Shown in pieces: positions 62,261 to 64,000 of a stretch of DNA of 64,000 nucleotides. The notes below the pieces were generated by a model. It had not been told where the DNA came from, made no database searches, and saw only the letters and a program-made list of their open reading frames with translations. Made by a program: the position numbers and the translations under genes. This DNA comes from Poseidonocella sedimentorum (GTDB taxonomy: Bacteria; Pseudomonadota; Alphaproteobacteria; Rhodobacterales; Rhodobacteraceae). The stretch's first letter is position 1. Each line of letters begins with the position of its first letter. Location: the NCBI RefSeq assembly GCF_900116005.1, contig NZ_FOYI01000001.1:124001-188000 (forward strand), in the 5' to 3' direction.

Positions 62261-63124
62261 TCACTCGAATTCAGACGCAATCCAATCAACGATCCGCTTG
62301 ATGCGCGTCTGGCTCAGATGGTCCTTTGACCATGAGATATAGAGCTCATCATCAGAAGGGTCGGGATCGACCCAAATTTCCACCAGTTTCTTTGACCGAA
62401 GATCATTTTCCACCATGTACGTCGGCGCGATGGCAATGCCGTGACCACCGATAGCTGCATCGAGAGCCAAGGCAGATCGGTCAAAGTTGAGCAGCTTGTG
62501 TGTGTCGCCATACCCGGTTTCCTGGATCAGCTTTTCCCACCGTCGGTGTGCATCCTGAAGGAGTGGCAGCGTCAGCAACGTCTCCAACCCCATTGGCCAA
62601 TCCGGTCGCAGAAAATCAGGACTGCATACCGCAACAAGGCGGATATCGGCCAAGCGGCGCGATCCGTGGGCTGCATTCGTGTCGCGCGCTTTGCCCGGCC
62701 AGATCGCGATTTCATTTCGGCCCAGACTGCGCGCAAGAATCTGCTCATGGACCTGTGTGGTGAGGGATACGTTCGGGAACTTGGCCGCGAAAGCGTCCAT
62801 CCGGGGCATCAGCCACTTCGTTGCGGTGGAAGAACCAAGGTGGAGCGTGACACGATCACCGTCCTTGCAAATGCCCACCAACGCGGTGTCAAGCGTCGCG
62901 AGGGCGTCTTGCATGGCTGCATGGCATCGCTCACCTTCCGCCGTGAGCGAGACACCGCGTGCGCCACGCACGAGAAGAACCACCCCCAGCTCGATTTCGA
63001 GCTGCTTGATCCGCTGGGAGACTGCGCCACGCGATAGATTTAGCTCCTCAGCCGCACGTTGCAGGTTCCCGTGCGATGCGACGACAGAGAACACCCGGAG
63101 CGCGTTCAGGTTTACGTTCTTCAT
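62261..63124 (-). CDS. LysR family transcriptional regulator (GcvA-like)
   Basis: A 287-residue regulator with the helix-turn-helix at residues 4-63 (LNALRVFSVVASHGNLQRAA, then EELNLSRGAVSQRIKQLEIE), and ligand-binding domain after 90 (VTLHLGSSTATKWLMPRMDAF). The pattern is closest to the GcvA-like group. ATG 63124 has GAGG six bases upstream. The gene is clearly AT-richer than the window (about 48% GC over 62341-62400 by hand count). It is divergent from the GNAT gene across 124 bases and probably controls it. Confidence 0.88.
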   Translation of the reverse strand: MKNVNLNALRVFSVVASHGNLQRAAEELNLSRGAVSQRIKQLEIELGVVLLVRGARGVSLTAEGERCHAAMQDALATLDTALVGICKDGDRVTLHLGSSTATKWLMPRMDAFAAKFPNVSLTTQVHEQILARSLGRNEIAIWPGKARDTNAAHGSRRLADIRLVAVCSPDFLRPDWPMGLETLLTLPLLQDAHRRWEKLIQETGYGDTHKLLNFDRSALALDAAIGGHGIAIAPTYMVENDLRSKKLVEIWVDPDPSDDELYISWSKDHLSQTRIKRIVDWIASEFE

Positions 63125-63248
63125 TTGATGCCTCAAAGGCGATAGTTTTTCTAAACGCTGATGGAATTATCTCGCTTTGTCAATTTGGTGCAGTCGGTCG
63201 ATACAACCGGGGAAGTAAAACTCAGCAAAAACCAAGAGAGACCAAGCC

Positions 63249-64000
63249 ATGACTCAGACTATCCGTCCAGCGACACCCGACGACATGCCGCGCCTGGTTG
63301 AGCTCCTCATGCTGGATGCGCAGGAACGTCGTGCAGAGGATGCGATCCTTTGGAAGATGGCAGATGACGCGCCCGCGCAGATTGAAAAGGCGCTGACTTT
63401 TGCTCTGACGGCAGAACAACAACCCTTTCAACAGTTTTGGCGTGTCGCGGAGGATGGGGGTCAGATCACGGGTGTCATCCATGCGATGATGCTGCCGATC
63501 CCCCCAATCTATGCAGGCCCGTTCGGCGAGCCGGGACTGATCCTGCCCGACTCTTTTGTTGCAGCCGATGCACCGAGCGGCACTGTTGACGACCTGTTGG
63601 CCGCAGCCGAGGACGCCCTTCACGAAGCCGGTGCCCGGATCAAGCTGGCATCCTACGTCGTAGGTGAAATCTGGCGAACCGCGTTCGAGGCAAGCGGGTA
63701 TGAACCTCTCACGCTTTATCTGTCACGTAGTGACCTTGGCGATCAGGGAATGCCCGCAGGTGTTCGACAAGCGACGGAAGAAGATGTGCCAGGTATCGTT
63801 GCACGCAGCGCCGAGAACCGGCAGGTTCTTTTCGAAATCGACCCGTTCTGGGAAATTCATCCCGAGGCTGATCCACGTTTTTCTGCATGGATGACGCGGA
63901 GCCTGACGCTTCGGGATCGGGACATGATGGTTCTGGGAGAGGCCGAGGATTTGAGGGGCTACATCATCGCACAGCCCGCCTCACGGCTGCACTTTCCCCC
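63249..64000 (+). CDS. GNAT-type acetyltransferase-like protein (partial, runs off the window)
   Basis: An open frame of at least 250 codons from ATG 63249 with no stop before the window end. It begins MTQTIRPATPDDMPRLVELL, the standard start of a GNAT N-acetyltransferase, and a second similar start, VRQATEEDVPGIVARSAEN, appears near residue 180, so it seems to be a tandem two-domain GNAT protein. Composition is AT-richer than the core genes. It is preceded by a shared divergent region with the LysR gene. The substrate is unknown. Confidence 0.75.
   Translation, partial: MTQTIRPATPDDMPRLVELLMLDAQERRAEDAILWKMADDAPAQIEKALTFALTAEQQPFQQFWRVAEDGGQITGVIHAMMLPIPPIYAGPFGEPGLILPDSFVAADAPSGTVDDLLAAAEDALHEAGARIKLASYVVGEIWRTAFEASGYEPLTLYLSRSDLGDQGMPAGVRQATEEDVPGIVARSAENRQVLFEIDPFWEIHPEADPRFSAWMTRSLTLRDRDMMVLGEAEDLRGYIIAQPASRLHFP

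Overview
The window is a high-GC alphaproteobacterial chromosome segment, most likely from the Roseobacter/Rhodobacter group (Rhodobacteraceae). Supporting signs are an aa3-type cta oxidase cluster, a VPLPA-CTERM sorting tail, a DUF1127 protein, the serC-serA pair with a possible leader RNA, a 5-aminolevulinate-independent mix of typical roseobacter housekeeping neighbours (apt, mtnP, thrC, M16 peptidase, gpmI, ctpA, rppH, rlmH, rsfS), and a BigR/SqrR-type sulfide operator. No rRNA, tRNA, insertion sequence, prophage or CRISPR array was seen. Nearly all of the window is ordinary core chromosome.

Layout. 1-4.4 kb: end of cobT, an Xaa-Pro aminopeptidase, a DUF427 protein and a ClC chloride channel on the + strand. 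4.5-8.9 kb: recN, bamD, a DUF1194 protein and a translationally coupled radical SAM enzyme on the - strand. 9.0-12.8 kb: zwf-pgl-pgi sugar operon behind a perfect 14-bp palindrome. 12.9-16.8 kb: a small membrane protein, a two-subunit CoA transferase with a small gene between its subunits, a persulfide dioxygenase-like enzyme with a sulfide-type operator, and a surface-sorted protein. 17.2-22.7 kb: topA, dprA, tldD. 22.9-27.1 kb: cytochrome c oxidase subunits II and III with heme O synthase, Cox11 and SURF1. 27.1-32.8 kb: thrC, M16 peptidase, RimJ-like acetyltransferase, a variant metallo-hydrolase and a GlcD-type flavoprotein. 32.9-38 kb: apt, LysE exporter, a two-gene unit with a secreted cysteine-rich micropeptide, mtnP and a SulP transporter. 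38-47.7 kb: flavoprotein, TonB receptor, rppH, ctpA, gpmI, a small membrane protein, rlmH, rsfS, BI-1. 47.8-56.4 kb: DUF1127 protein, LysR regulator, quinone oxidoreductase, XRE regulator, HisN-like phosphatase, guanine deaminase, MgtE, 5-FTHF cyclo-ligase, OsmC, metallophosphoesterase. 56.4-60.4 kb: the complete phosphorylated serine pathway serA, serC and divergent serB. 60.4-64 kb: asparaginase, IalB-like protein, then a lower-GC LysR/GNAT pair that runs off the window.

The observations most worth following are: (1) four copies of a 52-base double-hairpin element at gene ends, with compensatory base changes, three of which supply the stop codon of the minus-strand gene; (2) an AT-richer two-gene unit encoding a 36-residue secreted peptide with four cysteines followed 8 bases later by a membrane-anchored protein with six outward cysteines, neither of which I recognise; (3) several clear palindromic operators (15054, 9011, 50078) whose regulators are not in the window. 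Starts were adjusted from the longest reading frame where a ribosome binding site or gene overlap argued for it.
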